Shown: piece by piece, positions 21,446-33,365 of the stretch
Layout of the letters: each line of letters opens with the position of its first letter
Numbering within the stretch: position 1 is the first letter of the stretch
DNA from: Patiria miniata
Taxonomy: Eukaryota; Echinodermata; Asteroidea; Valvatida; Asterinidae
DNA length: 64,000 nucleotides
NCBI RefSeq assembly: GCF_015706575.1
Contig: NW_024037053.1
Span: forward strand, 3,410,001-3,474,000
Direction of reading: 5' to 3'
Translations under genes and position numbers: made by a program
Notes under the pieces: model-generated
Told to the model about the DNA's origin: nothing
The model's input: the letters and a program-made list of their open reading frames with translations, nothing else
Databases searched by the model: none

Positions 21446-21742
21446 CAGGGTGAGTAAAAAACAAGGAAACCCAAATGTCAGGACCATTTTTGAATGAAGT
21501 TCTGCATGTAGCACTTTCAAAATCTAGGGTATGAAAACCCAATTAACATTTAACAAACTTTCTTTCAGTACAAGAATCATTCAAATCACGTATGTACTTT
21601 TCAAGTTTCGGAATTTCGAACATAAACGCCGTTTTTAAAGTTCTTTCTACGGATCACAACAAAAGTTTTGTGTTATTTCAGAGAAAGGAAAACAATTAAC
21701 ATACATCACTATGTGAATTGTTTTCGTTTTGCTGAAAGAACA
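21446..21742. mobile_element. Truncated palindromic MITE, CAGGGTGAGT family
   Basis: Starts at a TA (21444-21445) with CAGGGTGAGTAAAAAAC. The interior is homologous, in inverse orientation, to 37264-37480. It ends with an internal inverted repeat (ATGTGAATTGTTTTCG and its partner near 21670). The opposite terminus is missing. The element lies about 65 bp upstream of the putative acceptor of the first coding GPCR exon. Confidence 0.7.
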
Positions 21743-22805
21743 CACTAGATGTAGTCAGATGGGTGCAAGTGTGACTGTTTTCAAGTAAAATTTAACATGG
21801 ATTTTTAAATTATTTTTGCAGGAGTCACTTTTATTAGTAAATAGTCAGGATAGGTTGCGGTAATAGGTCTATCGGTAATTGGCCAATTGTATTGGGTTTA
21901 AGTTGCAGATTTCAACAACTTTCCCGCGATCCTTCCGAAATTAATCAATGTCGGAAAACCTGACTGCCAGACGACTCCGTGGGAAGTTGCTCAGAATCCT
22001 GCAACGGTAGACCTACCCGATACACTGAGCCTTTTGCGGATAAACTTCTCCGCAAGTTACACTCTAAAAAAAACCTCTAGTTAAATTTGACTAGAACTAG
22101 TCAAATCCAACTCGGTGTGTTTACAGTGTATTCCGGATACTTAATGGGATGGCTCCTAACAAAAGCACATCAGAGCACTCAAATTTGCTGGCACATCAGA
22201 CAATAATTTGATTGATTTTGAGATTTGAGGATCACGCATCTATCGCAAACGTTCAACGGCCTCTGACCAGAAGGTCGTGTCGTGCGTAGCTGCCGATCCT
22301 AGCAGTTGCTGCTCATTTCAGTGTTTGATTTCACTGTGAAAAAATAAAATTGTCCCGTAAGTGATTGGTCTTGAGGTTTTTACGAAGTAATGGTTTTATC
22401 GAGCAGCGAAATGTCCTCGTATTCCTGATTTGCGCAGCTGTACTACACTTCCCAAGCGTCTCCACTCTTCAGAAATTTGTTTTACAACGAAGGAAACAAA
22501 TATTGAAAGTGGTACGAAAAAGGCTTCTGTTTGCGATTCGATGACGTCTTTCCTTTGAAAATAGAACGAGGATGCTTTGGCAGGTGGTAGAATGAATAAA
22601 ATGAAATGGAATAGTTCAAAGCATACGTACTGCGGTGATCACATTCATGTGCACGCACAGTTGTCAACAAATGCGTTTGAAATGCGTTTTAAAATACGAG
22701 TTGACGTAAACGTGCCGAGCGGAATCACCTGGTTTTCGAATTAATTACATCGGCACAAATGACGTACTTTCTTCTCATGTCGAAAGACGGCAGACCACCA
22801 TTACA
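21743..22805. other. Upstream flank or 5' intron of the GPCR gene
   Basis: No exon recognised. A small palindrome (ATTTGACTAG/CTAGTCAAAT) lies near 22086-22107. Confidence 0.5.
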
Positions 22806-23066
22806 TCGGGAGCTGGGTTGGTGTATCGGTTCTTTCCTCGCCTTCCACCGCTGTGACCCGGGTTCGAATCCCGCCTGGGCCAATGTTTGGATTGGGTTTT
22901 CAGTCCCGGCCAGATTTGTCGGGTTCCCCCCTAAAGAATATTCTTCATTCTTTAAACTGTAGTTTCTTCTCATTTCCTTCTCTCTAAGGATTTCTTCAGG
23001 CTTGCGAGCTATACACAGTTCTCAGGGCGCTTTTGAGGAATCCTTGGTTTCATTACCGGAAATAAA
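22806..23066 (+). mobile_element. tRNA-derived SINE, family C
   Basis: A head with GTTGGTGTATCGGTTC (A box-like) and GGGTTCGAATCCCGCC (B box) is followed by a unique body ending TTACCGGAAATAAATTAC. The length, about 260 bp, is typical of SINEs. The acceptor stem does not pair, so it is not a functional tRNA gene. Confidence 0.7.
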
Positions 23067-25220
23067 TTACTAAAAACTAATAATAATATCGTGTTTTGCA
23101 AAACTAACCGAAGATACATGTTGCAAACTTAGATTAAAAAAAAATTATCTCGGCTGTTTTCGCCACGCAACTAAAACTTGTACACAAATAAATCAATCCT
23201 GTCCGATAGAATGTTTTGTGGACCGACAGAAAAGAAGCCCTGAAAAGTTGACCAATAAATCACCGAGAAAAGTGACCAAACACGACCACAGACTCGTGTC
23301 GAATATAAACAAACAACACGTCATTCTATTTGTCTAATCTTATACCACTATCTCGCTGTAATTAATTTTCCTACACGAACCACGATCCCTTGATATGCGG
23401 CTGTTGTGTCAATGCCACGCTGCTGTCATATCAAAAATTACTGTCATTCCCAAATCATGACAAGATGATTAAAATTCACACCAGTCGATGGTAAACATCG
23501 TGTGCAATGCTTGGATTTGCAGGGTCAACAGCCGGAGAAAAAAACACGGATAACCAGCAATGCTTTGGGTCGACAGGTGGTATTTAGACAAGCTGAACAT
23601 GGTATAACAGATTTGAGAAAGAGAAATATATATATGTATAAAGATGTATAACAATTGTAATAAGAACTTATTTATATCAATCTGAATAAGAAGACACAGT
23701 TAATTTGCAAGAGCAATGAGATCGAAGGAAAGATCTGAGGAAAAAATATGAAGTATTATGTGTAAAACATTTATCACATTTATCCATCTTCAAGATTGAA
23801 ATCTCTGCAGTGACTCCGATATGTTACAGTGACTGACACCGAATCATTGATAAGGTGTCCCCCCCCCCCCGATGAACGACCCGTGACATAGGCTACAACA
23901 CTCATAATGTCAACCACACGATCCCCTTCGACAGAAAATCTATACACTCGGCCCTGACAAACATGCGACAAATTTGCCACTTAGAGCGGCCGAGAGTGAT
24001 GGACGAAAAACCAAATTCAAATCGGGAAGTTAATGGGGCACTAGGTCCTGAAATCCCAGAAAATTTCATGTTTTGGATTGTTTACTTGTCCAATTTCAAC
24101 TAGAGATCGCGTTTGTTGAGTTACAAACGCAGAGAGGTCGGGCTGGCATATTTTCTTGTGTTTACAATGACTTAATCATAATTGAACTGCACATTACCCC
24201 TCCCCTTACCCTGCACCCATTACCCTGTGTTTTCTACAAAGAAAATCACACAACCTGCAGTTGAACTTGTTGCTACCTCGACAAGACTTGTAGGCCTATC
24301 AGGAAGCGCACATCTGGTGCTGCATGGATGGCTACTCAAGCATACAACCCAGTTGGGACTTTGGTAGAGTTAACGAAGCCTCTAACGTCGTTGGAGTTTA
24401 TGCAACAGAATTATGCTAATCTTAAAATAAAATGGCTTTTTTTTTGGTCTTTTGCATGGGCATAATAAAATTCTGCACTAAGGTTACGACATTGGTAGAA
24501 TTGACGCAAAAGTGGACCCCGAAAGTCGTTCTCGCACACATAATACAGGAATAACACAAAACGCCCAGTTTTTAAAGGATAGTTGTCTGTATGTTTATAT
24601 CCTACTTTTAAATGTTCTTTCCGATTAACATCATTTCGTTCAAAGCATGTTTTACAGCCCAATTGGGCTGTTCCAGGACACAGTGTCCCTTTAATAAAAA
24701 AAAAAATGGTTCAATCAAACAGGACACACTTTTCCATGATTGTGTTGACATCTTCTCGCGCTACTTGCACCAAAAGAGCTCTCTCTCACACACGTACACA
24801 CTGAACTTGTCTTCTTTTTTTTCTGCGCGGAAATTTCCCGCGCGCGCCAAACACCAGGGGCCACTTATTTCGCGCGAAGAGTGTGTATCCAATCCGTATC
24901 TAAGGGCACATACAATCTGCAGGGTTGTTTGTTGCGGCAAAGTACGAGGCCTCGACTTTTAAAAGACTTGGAGAAGATTATGTGACTCGAAAGCCAATTC
25001 AACTCGGGCAAAACGGCGGAGGGCAAATCTATAAACGTGAACTACACACTTGCAAAAAGTGCAGCGCACCAAAAAGGAGATTCATATGAAATATAAGCAC
25101 AGCGATTCTCTAATGGTTGTTGACAATGTTGAAAATGCCACGCTTATTGAAAACAAAAAGCGTGCCACGGGGAAATCACAATCGTCGGCAGGATGTCTGT
25201 CTTCGTTTCTCCGGGCTGCG
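23067..25220. other. Intergenic or intronic stretch
   Basis: No gene recognised. A poly-C run lies near 23860-23870. A CpG-rich patch with TTTCCCGCGCGCGCC lies at 24830-24890. Confidence 0.5.
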
Positions 25221-25244
25221 ATTGGTCACTGGCAGTCACGTGAC
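25221..25244 (-). promoter_or_regulatory. CCAAT box next to a GTCACGTGAC E-box
   Basis: ATTGG (a CCAAT box on the minus strand) at 25221-25225 and the symmetric GTCACGTGAC at 25235-25244 lie 9 bp apart in a CpG-containing patch. NF-Y plus USF/TFE-type pairs are common in promoters. The position, about 3.9 kb upstream of the GPCR start on the same strand, makes it a candidate, but no exon was found to confirm it. Confidence 0.25.
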
Positions 25245-25814
25245 CCACGGCACATATCTCCCTTTCTTCGTATCCAGGCCATGTTCGATTTCAGTTCATT
25301 AGAGACATTCGGTAGTTTTAGTGCTGCGGATGCACTTTCATAGACAAGGCCTTCGTAATCAGGCGGTGCGCGGCAGCCTAGCTGTATAGCACTTTATGTG
25401 ATGGCGTCGCGGAATGGTTCACCTCGGGTGCGGAAATCGGACGGGAAATCGACGAGCAAAATCGGCTCGAGTGAGGCCTCTTCAGAGTGGTTAGGGAAAT
25501 AAAACAAAAAACCCGTCTGCAAACAAACTGTCCCCTGAGGCCTGCTTGTCTACGAGTGACTGATATGCAATTGCATATTAAAGAAAACGCCGATCGCGTA
25601 TCATACAGCATTTCGTCTATACGCAAAACTGAGTATGGGCAGGATGGTAATTGTTGATAAAAATCGGCCGAAATCTGTCAATTTCCCGGCCCAGTTTCGC
25701 TTTAAACAAATTCCAATAAATCCTTCGCGAAAACCATCCCCGTGCTGTAGAAGAAAACAAGGTTCGTCGTGCATAGCTGCCGCTGGAGGTACGGTACTCT
25801 AAAAACTGAAATTG

Positions 25815-26530
25815 TTGAATCTAACACTCACATGGGTTCGGTCAGTGTCAACACTTTGAAAGTGTTGAATCCAGCACCAAAGAAGTTAAATCCAAAACTG
25901 ATACTGTTAATTCAACACTTTAAGTGTTAATTCAACATCTTTCAAAGTGTTAATTTTAAAGTGTGAATCAGTCCAACACTTGCATGGGTTCGGTCAGTGT
26001 CAACGCTTTGAAAGTGTTAAATCCAGCACCAAAGAAGTTAAATCCAAAACTGATACTGTTAATTCAACACTTTAAGTGTTAATTCAACATCTTTCAAAGT
26101 GTTAATTTGAAAGTGTTGAATCAGTCCAACACTTCCACGGGTTCGGTCAGTGTCAACACTTTGAAAGTGTTGAATCCAGCACTATATAAGTTAAATCCAA
26201 AACTGATACTGTTAATTCAACACTTTAAGTGTTAATTCAACATCTTTCAAAGTGTTAATTTGAAAATGTTGAATCAGTCCAACACTTGCATGGGTTCGGT
26301 CAATGTCAACACTTTGAAAGCGTTGAATCCAGCACTATATAAGTTAAATCCAACACTGATACTGTTAATTCAACACTTAAAGTGTTAACTCATCATCTTT
26401 CAAAGTGTTAACTTTGAAAGTGTTGAATCAACATTAACATGTTGAATTAACAGTTTCAGTGTTGGATTAAATATTTAAACTGCTGGATTCAACACTTTCA
26501 AAGTGTGGTCACTGACCGAAATGTTGGATT
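25815..26530. repeat. About 4.6 copies of a 152-153-bp repeat in an inverted structure
   Basis: GGGTTCGGTCA(G/A)TGTCAAC recurs at 25834, 25986, 26139 and 26292. Each unit is built from short palindromes such as AACACTTTGAAAGTGTT. The right end (about 26430-26530) holds the reverse complement of the unit start (CACTGACCGAAATGTTGG), so the whole block could fold back. No coding potential. Confidence 0.88.
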
Positions 26531-26692
26531 CAAAACTTCGGTTTTTGAGGCATCTTGTGCGATTGTCCTTTTTGTGGTGGCAGGGTTGAGGAATTCTGGT
26601 GTCAGTGACTGATTCACGAAGACAGTATTTTGAGGGTATTTCTCCAATTTTTTGAGAAAAAATTATGGAGTCTCGGAAATATCGTACGAGCA

Positions 26693-26718
26693 GCAGGGGC
26701 GGATCCAGGTGGACCAAG

Positions 26719-26774
<56 letters not shown>

Positions 26775-26800
26775 GGGGGGGTTGTAGGTATGTGCTGTTT
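26693..26800. repeat. hAT-like terminal fragment plus (GT)n and poly-G microsatellite
   Basis: CAGGGGCGGATCCAGG resembles the terminus of the 3294-3799 hAT-like element but has no partner end. A (GT)n tract (26722-26771) and a G run follow. Confidence 0.55.
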
Positions 26801-27108
26801 TCATCCCCGCCAAGGAGGTTATGTTTTCATCGGATTTTGTTGTTTGGTTGGTTGGTTGGTTGGTTTTATCTGATAACGAGATAACTCAAACAGTTACGGA
26901 CGGATTTGCATGAACATTTTTTTGTAGGGGTGGTCCTTGGTAAGGACAAATCGATTAGATTTTGGAAGTGATCCGGATCTGGGTCTGGATCCAGGATTTT
27001 TGTTAAAGAATTCTTGACCAATTATGCGAGTATTTCTTTTGGGTGTACTGACAATATGGCGGGGAATTTAGCCTCGGCGGAGGTTTGCGCTCTCTGAGTG
27101 CTTTCTAG
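26801..27108 (+). mobile_element. Helitron/Helentron-like non-autonomous element
   Basis: Begins TCATCCCCGCCAAGGAGG and ends with a GCGCTC-TCT-GAGTGC hairpin (27087-27101), three bases, then CTAG (27105-27108). Both flanking bases are T, as expected for Helentron-type insertion between two Ts. The interior, with GTTATGTTTTC, a GGTT-repeat and GATCCGGATC, matches a repeat I recognise from several marine invertebrates. Family assignment rests on termini only. Confidence 0.5.
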
Positions 27109-27504
27109 TTTTCGTCATGATTTTTTTCTATTGTTTTTGCGGTTCAAGGGGTGGGGTGGGGTGACAAAGTGACACATTACTTGAAGTATTACACCTCATT
27201 ATACCTCGCTAAAAAGTTCTACCTTACCAAAAAGTTCAGTACAACACACGAAGTTGGCAAATTAAGGCAAAGTAAGATCGTCTGCAATACTCCCAAATCT
27301 AGGTCGACGTGCACGAACTGCAGGAACGTGTTTTTGCTCCGTTTAGTGGTTGCTCGCGTCGATCCTTTTACGAGACTTAGTCGGAGCACTAAACTATATA
27401 TCGACAAGTCCAAGTTCGATTGCTCTCGAAACAAGCGTGTCTATCTCCACTTGAGTCAACAACTCCGAATCATTACACTGTCTGAGAATTCAATAAGTAA
27501 GAAA
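27109..27504. other. Intergenic stretch
   Basis: No recognised feature. Open frames on both strands overlap and lack domains. Confidence 0.5.
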
Positions 27505-27506
27505 TA

Positions 27507-27740
27507 CAGGGCGAGTCAAAAAAAAAAAGCGGAACCCAAACCCGAAACAGGTTTTAGGGTCATTGCGTTCAAATGGTGAAATTCTTTGAATGTATTGAGC
27601 AATTTCTGTATTTTTTTCATATAAAAGTAGCTTATGAAATTGGCTTTCCAGTCTCATTATTATGTTTAGTGCTACACATTTTTTAAATATGAAATATATG
27701 TTTTGGGGGTTTGGGTTCCGTTTTTTTTTTACTCACCCTG
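27507..27740. mobile_element. Complete MITE, CAGGGTGAGT family, TA target
   Basis: Flanked by TA (27505-27506 and 27741-27742). The terminal inverted repeats of about 36 bp start CAGGG(C/T)GAGT, run through an A-tract and continue GCGGAACCCAAACC. It is 234 bp long with no coding capacity. The TA target suggests mobilisation by a Tc1/mariner-superfamily transposase. Confidence 0.85.
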
Positions 27741-27742
27741 TA

Positions 27743-28422
27743 GCACCGGATTTTATAGTTTTGTTATTTTTTTTCTAAAGATGGATAACCTCATTTCACG
27801 ACAAGCAATAACATGACTGACAAAGGCAAGCCTCCCGAGAAAGCAATATATCGTCTCGTCGTCTTTTGTAAAGATGGCCCCGGGAGAAATCAGCAATGCA
27901 CCAAATTGAATTTGGTAGATTCCAAGAACGTCATAAAAAAATCAGTTGATACAAAAACATTTTTCACTGAACACGGATATGGACCTGGATACGATTCGAA
28001 CAACAATTCGCGGAGCGTTCATCGTTTTGCAATTACGTCTTCGCCTTTTGAACCTAAATAAAAGACTCTTACCTTCATGGTCAATTTAGCATATTTAAAA
28101 AGTGCATCAAAGGCACATACGCACAATACACACCGACCAACAGAGAACAACCCCGCGTCTCAAATTTTCTGAACAACTCGAAGATTAAGTGAACTTGCCG
28201 GGTATTTTCCATATTTAAAAAAAAAAAAAATTAATTTTTTTTTTCTGAAAAAAAGAAGAAGAAGTTTATCGATAGTTGAAAACAGATTTTTACTGAGGCG
28301 TATCTCTATTCCACGAATACCAATTGGCGACTTTGTTCAGGTTTTTTTGTCGTGGAAAAATAATTTACAGGGTGCAAAATGTTCGAGGAGCACGTTTCGA
28401 AATCTTAACATAACTTTTGCTT
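27743..28422. other. AT-rich stretch around the small ORF
   Basis: Apart from the ORF at 27813-28061, contains poly-A and poly-T runs at 28215-28260 and nothing else recognisable. Confidence 0.5.
27813..28061 (+). CDS. Hypothetical small ORF, 82 aa
   Basis: I do not recognise it. The frame opens right after an in-frame stop and ends TAAATAAAAG, where the stop overlaps an AATAAA-like signal. The predicted protein is charged, with no membrane segment and no known motif. It lies just downstream of a MITE. It could be a terminal exon, a decayed repeat or chance; chance is most likely. Confidence 0.1.
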   Translation: MTDKGKPPEKAIYRLVVFCKDGPGRNQQCTKLNLVDSKNVIKKSVDTKTFFTEHGYGPGYDSNNNSRSVHRFAITSSPFEPK

Positions 28423-28712
28423 ATAATAATAATAATTTGGTGCTTTTATAGCGCTTTATACCAAAGGTCTCAAAGCAATTCACAATAATTACCCCTGTTC
28501 ATCATGTCATGAGACCAGTTTTTACAGCAGCTCAAGATCAGCACATCCTGGTCTCTACCTTCACAGGTACCCATTTATACTCCTGGGTGGAGAGAGGCAA
28601 TGTAGTAAAAGTGTCTTGCCCAGGAACACAAGCACCATGTTCCCCGTAAGGGTTCGAACCCAAGTACCACCGCACGTGAGTGGAACACCGTGACCATTGG
28701 ACAACTCCGCTC
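28423..28712 (-). mobile_element. tRNA-derived SINE, family D
   Basis: On the minus strand the head has GTTGTCCAATGGTCACGGTG and a B box GGGTTCGAACCC. The body has TGGGCAAGACACTTTTAC and TATAAATGGGTACC. The 3' end reads GGTATAAAGCGCTATAAAAG and finishes in an ATT repeat. It shares its middle section with family A, suggesting a common body domain. Confidence 0.8.
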
Positions 28713-30868
28713 CAAATTATAGTGAATTGAGCGTTAAAAGATGTATAAAAAACACAAAACCCAAAGATTCATATAGGGTTCATATAGGGATTAATATAGG
28801 GATGCTTATAGGGTTTCCAGTTAAAAATCCTGACAAAAAATCGCTTGTTTGGATTTGTTTTCATTGGCATCTATCTTTAGCTGACCTGAGCTACGTTTTG
28901 CTAGTTCGACGTTTACCAGTTACATCTGACAATATTTTTTTTCCTGTAGCCCTATAGAAGAGTGTTTCTCCATATCATTACTCACCACACATACCGGCTT
29001 GTCCGTTTTGTCCAAACATATAAATTAAAAATCAAATGTCGTGTTACGACGCTTTTATTTCAACTCGGTATTTTAATTGTGGGCTATAGTTTGGAGACAA
29101 CATCAAGACTAAAAATCATCGGGGAACGTGCGCATGACATGAGCGAAAACCTAATAAAAATCCCACTGGTAAAATTGATTTAGCTGACCGCTAATTTAGT
29201 TAAAAACGGCCCATTGCTCAAAGTTTGAAAACAAAACTGCACTAGAGGGTTTCTTTCCTCCGTGCTCAATGAATAAACAAGCGTGAAAAAAAGTAGTCAG
29301 TGCTTACTGACGGGGCCGGTGGTTGAGGTACGGTCGGCCGAGAAACGACCCAAACGCCTTGGGAAATATCAAGTACCCTCATCGGTCCAATCCACGAAGA
29401 TGATTTAAAGAGAACGCCAAAGACAGTAAAACAAGAAAACACTTACCGGGGGGAAGGAAGCGCTTCCTTGGGAGCAAAGGTGGAATATTTTCGGCGGCAC
29501 GGCGCGGGAGGAGTGAAGGCAAGAGAGCGAGTCGAGTTGAGGGTTTTAGGTCCGGCTGTACCGGTAGCTGTCCTCAGGGGGCGCCGGCACGGAAGCTGGA
29601 TCACACGGTGTACCCCGGCTCCGTCTAGATTCAGACAAAATGAAGAACCAGACAGTGGAAAGAATTAAACCCGGAGGCTTGAGAGAGTGTTGGAACAGGC
29701 TGGCCAGGCAACTCAGTTTAAAGCAATCCCTCCCAAAATAAATCCCGGCGAAGTGATCCTGAGGAGTTCAGCCAGGCGAAAATCGACGAGTTTTAAAATT
29801 AAACACAGCTCCGGAACCTCCGAGGGCGATGCTCCGTTTCTTATATGCGAACTGACATGTTGTTTCGTCTACGGAAGTTTGTCTCCGGACAGTCTTGACA
29901 CAATTCGTAGGAGCGGGGTTATCGTCAGTTCTGACGCACACGAAAAGCACGTGTTTAAAAAAAAATAGAGAGAGAGAGAGAAAAAACGCCTACCCGCTAG
30001 TCGCGACTTCAGCCGTCGCGCGAATTCCGCGTGGATTTTAGCGCATGAGCCAAGGTTGTGCGCAAGCGTGGTGGGATATTTTTCACGCTGCCGATTCCGA
30101 ACACCCATGGGGAATCGATTTTGGTTGTCGGCTGCGCGTCAATGCCAAATTTAATAAAGGACCAGAATCAATTGGCGGGTTTAAAACCGAGCGCCGTCAA
30201 AGAAAACGGTGGACCCCGCACAAATGCAGAGATTTTCCGAGTTTAGACGACTCTAGACCTCCCCCACCCGCCGCAAACGCCCGAAGGTCACTCACCGTTT
30301 TTCACAACCGACGATGAGATATCTCCAATCTTGAATTCCAGTGGTCATTTCAAAGTCAATAATCGGAGAGAGTATTGGATTTGTTTTAATTACACAGGCA
30401 CCTTTGATATTTGTGAATGGAGCCTCTTCATGTGATACCCGTGAATGATAGAAGTATGGCAACACGAGAAGAAATTGCGATTCAATCACCCGATGTTTCG
30501 ATTAGCTTTCCTCCCTGGCTATGGTCGGAGACAAAAACTCCACGCGGCATAATTTCGCCCCTCCGGAAAAGACGTTTCCCCTGAGGTTTTCTCCGAGGTT
30601 TCCCCCAAAGGAAATCATAGTCACGATGTGGACGGTGTAGTCCAGACAATTAACAATGAGACTTTATGGTCATATTGATTGATTTGTACCCTCGGTAAAA
30701 GACTCAAACTTGGTGCACGAAGAAAAAAACAGCAAGAAGAAAATAACCAGGAGCATTCGCGTGAGCGTACACTTTCAGAAGATATGGCGTTTTACGGATA
30801 AAGTTTTACTTAAAAGTACTAATTGAAAAAGGTCCCATTGAGCACAATAATAGTGAAAATCCCAGCAA
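28713..30868. other. Intergenic stretch with moderately GC-rich patch
   Basis: No gene recognised. A patch at 29455-30310 has raised CpG content and a short (GA)n at about 29968-29982. No exon with convincing splice sites and a conserved frame was found. Confidence 0.4.
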
Positions 30869-31266
30869 GATCTATACGCTGCCTGTCTGTCTGTCTGTCT
30901 GATGTCTGTGTGTCACGTTTTTTGTAAAAGGCCTAAAAGTGTGCGCAAGCACAAAATGCAATGGTTAATTGAGAGGCTCATGCAGATCCTTGAAAAGTTA
31001 CGGTTGGCATGTGAAAAAAAATGATGTATTTGTTTCGTTTTGCTTTCTTGGCAAATTTGTTTCTTTCAGACTTTCAATATTTAAATATTACAACATTATC
31101 TCTATGAAAACACTCCAAAACGTATCGCTAATTACGCAAAACGTAACGTTGATGATGAAAAAGTGGCAAAATTGCTACACCAAGGCTTACCACGCCCACT
31201 TGGGGTCAACATGCAAATTGAGGTCAAAGTAAACATTAGTATATATGACTCCACCCAGCTAGCGGC
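30869..31266 (+). mobile_element. Dispersed repeat with CTGT microsatellite, copy 1
   Basis: Starts near TACGCTGCCTGTCTGTC, with a (CTGT)n tract, then about 350 bp homologous to 47229-47669. It ends near ACTCCACCCAGCTAGCGG. The 3' end is shorter than in copy 2. Possibly Helitron-like (see copy 2). Confidence 0.75.
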
Positions 31267-33365
31267 AGCAACAAAAGTTAACACCAAACGGGGAAATTGG
31301 GTCCGATAGTTGCTCGTGCAACCCCCCTCTCGGCAGCATTGCGACATTGGGGGGGGGGGGGGGGAACATTATTACGGTATATTTAGGGTAAATATAACGT
31401 TCCAAAAATGGTCTCTTATACTGCAAATATTGACAAACAAGCGTTCGTTGATCGTTAATCTCCGCGCTTGGTGCACTCGAACAGTCATGACGCCACGCTT
31501 GTATGAACCAAAAACGATGCAGCAAATAAAAAAAAACATACACGCAAAAACCTATAAAACCCCCCAAACAAAATGAAACACACACACGATGAAATATATT
31601 CTAGCTCAGGCTGGTTTACCATTCCCGGAGCGTTTTGGGGAGTGCTATAGGACGCCTTTGCCTCGGGCTGTACACGAGTGTGCAACGGCAACACTGTATC
31701 CAGCACGCTGCCGAATAATTGAAATACTCGCGACGACGCGACGAGGACCTGTACAGGAATACCCTACGGGAATGTTTGGTATAACTCCTTCATTAACGCG
31801 CTCGCCTTTAAAGGCCTTCGACGCGATCAGGTGAACAAGCGGCGTCGAAGCGATCGTTTGGATGGAAATGCTTAATCTGTTTGATGGCCAGTTGTTTAAA
31901 GCGGTCAGTGGCCACACGAGACCCTGTAATTTCAAGCGATATCGGCTGTGAGTGGACCTGGTACGTATTTATTTATGTTTTACCAGATCGCACATCCGTT
32001 TGAACTTAACCAATGCCAATTGTTTGTACATTACACTCAGATACTTTTTAGAATAACAAAAAATGACGCTTTCTGGATCAAAATGACACTTTTGCCAAGA
32101 TGTCCGAATGAAATGACACATATATTGATCCACAGAGTTGTCATTTTGACCTACAAAGCACCAGGCACATTCCAGGTCAATCTGACCAGACTGGGCATTC
32201 GGCTCGGGTAACTATCAGCATCCAGACTCCAACCGGTCTTCAACAGAGTGTTTAAAACCGGCCAAGAGCACACTTATTCCCTCAATAAAGTTGAGATACT
32301 ACTAAATAAAAAGTTGCCCAGTATTTAGGGATGCCCCTTTAAAGTCTAAAGGCTTTAATATTCCAAACTGCTACTCGAGTGTCCCATCGAACCCGCGGCG
32401 GCATCTTAGACCCCGGACGCGGTGTGTTTGTTCCAACTAATTAAGCCCGGCACGTCACAAGGACTTGGGCATTGCCCATCGACGCTCCGCAACGGGCATC
32501 GAAATCCAACTTTAGTTGAATCTAAAAGGTAGACTTTTTTCCAATTATCCCATTTCCTCTACCAATTTGCTTAAATATATAAACCGCGGTGGAAAAGACA
32601 TGTCATTTCTAGTTCAGAAATGTTAAACAGCTTCTTTTATGACGTACAGGTATGTTACTACAATCACGAGAATGAAAACGAAACTACTACGTTTTTAATT
32701 AGATGGAGAGTAACTCTGGATGACCCAGACTTGTTACCCAAAGGCTCCGTGCATAATTTATACGCATCTCTAGTTTGATTCGGCTGGTACGACTGACTAC
32801 ACACTTGATCCGCTTTAATGAATGTCTGCCTGCATTGTCGCCGATCGAAGTCCAGTAGCGTAGAAAATATAGCACCGATCATTCGTCATGATGCCGATCA
32901 AGGGAACATTATCCACCCAAACTCGTCTGAGTTATAGGCCTGTGCCCCCAAAAAATCATAATAAAGTGTTTTGATATTAAACCCCTTTCGTTTCGTCTTA
33001 ATAGTGTTACTAACAAAACGACACCAGTTTTAAAGAGAACAATAATATTGAAGTAAAACCCATCCTCCAATCCAACGCCTCTTCATAACGAAATGTCGAC
33101 TTACTTTTTTTTTTCCTAATTTACTTCATATATTTGCTTTATTTTTTAGGCTTATAAGGCAAACTATGTTCGATTCATGCCTCATCTATTTGTTTGACAT
33201 TCAGTATTGAACCTGATTTATACTCGTAGAGTTCAGAACAGATATGTGTCAACATGGCGGCAACTGTCCCACAACGCCCACTTGAGGGCGCCACGTACGG
33301 CTGTGCCTTCTGCATGAGGCAATTACCTGGCATAAGGTTGCAGACTAGTAAATAAACTGTCATTG
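31267..33365. other. Intergenic stretch
   Basis: A poly-G run lies at 31350-31364. Segment 32040-32190 (TTTCTGGATCAAAATGACAC, CCAGGTCAATCTGACC) is related to the fold-back element at 40909-41055. No gene recognised. Confidence 0.5.
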
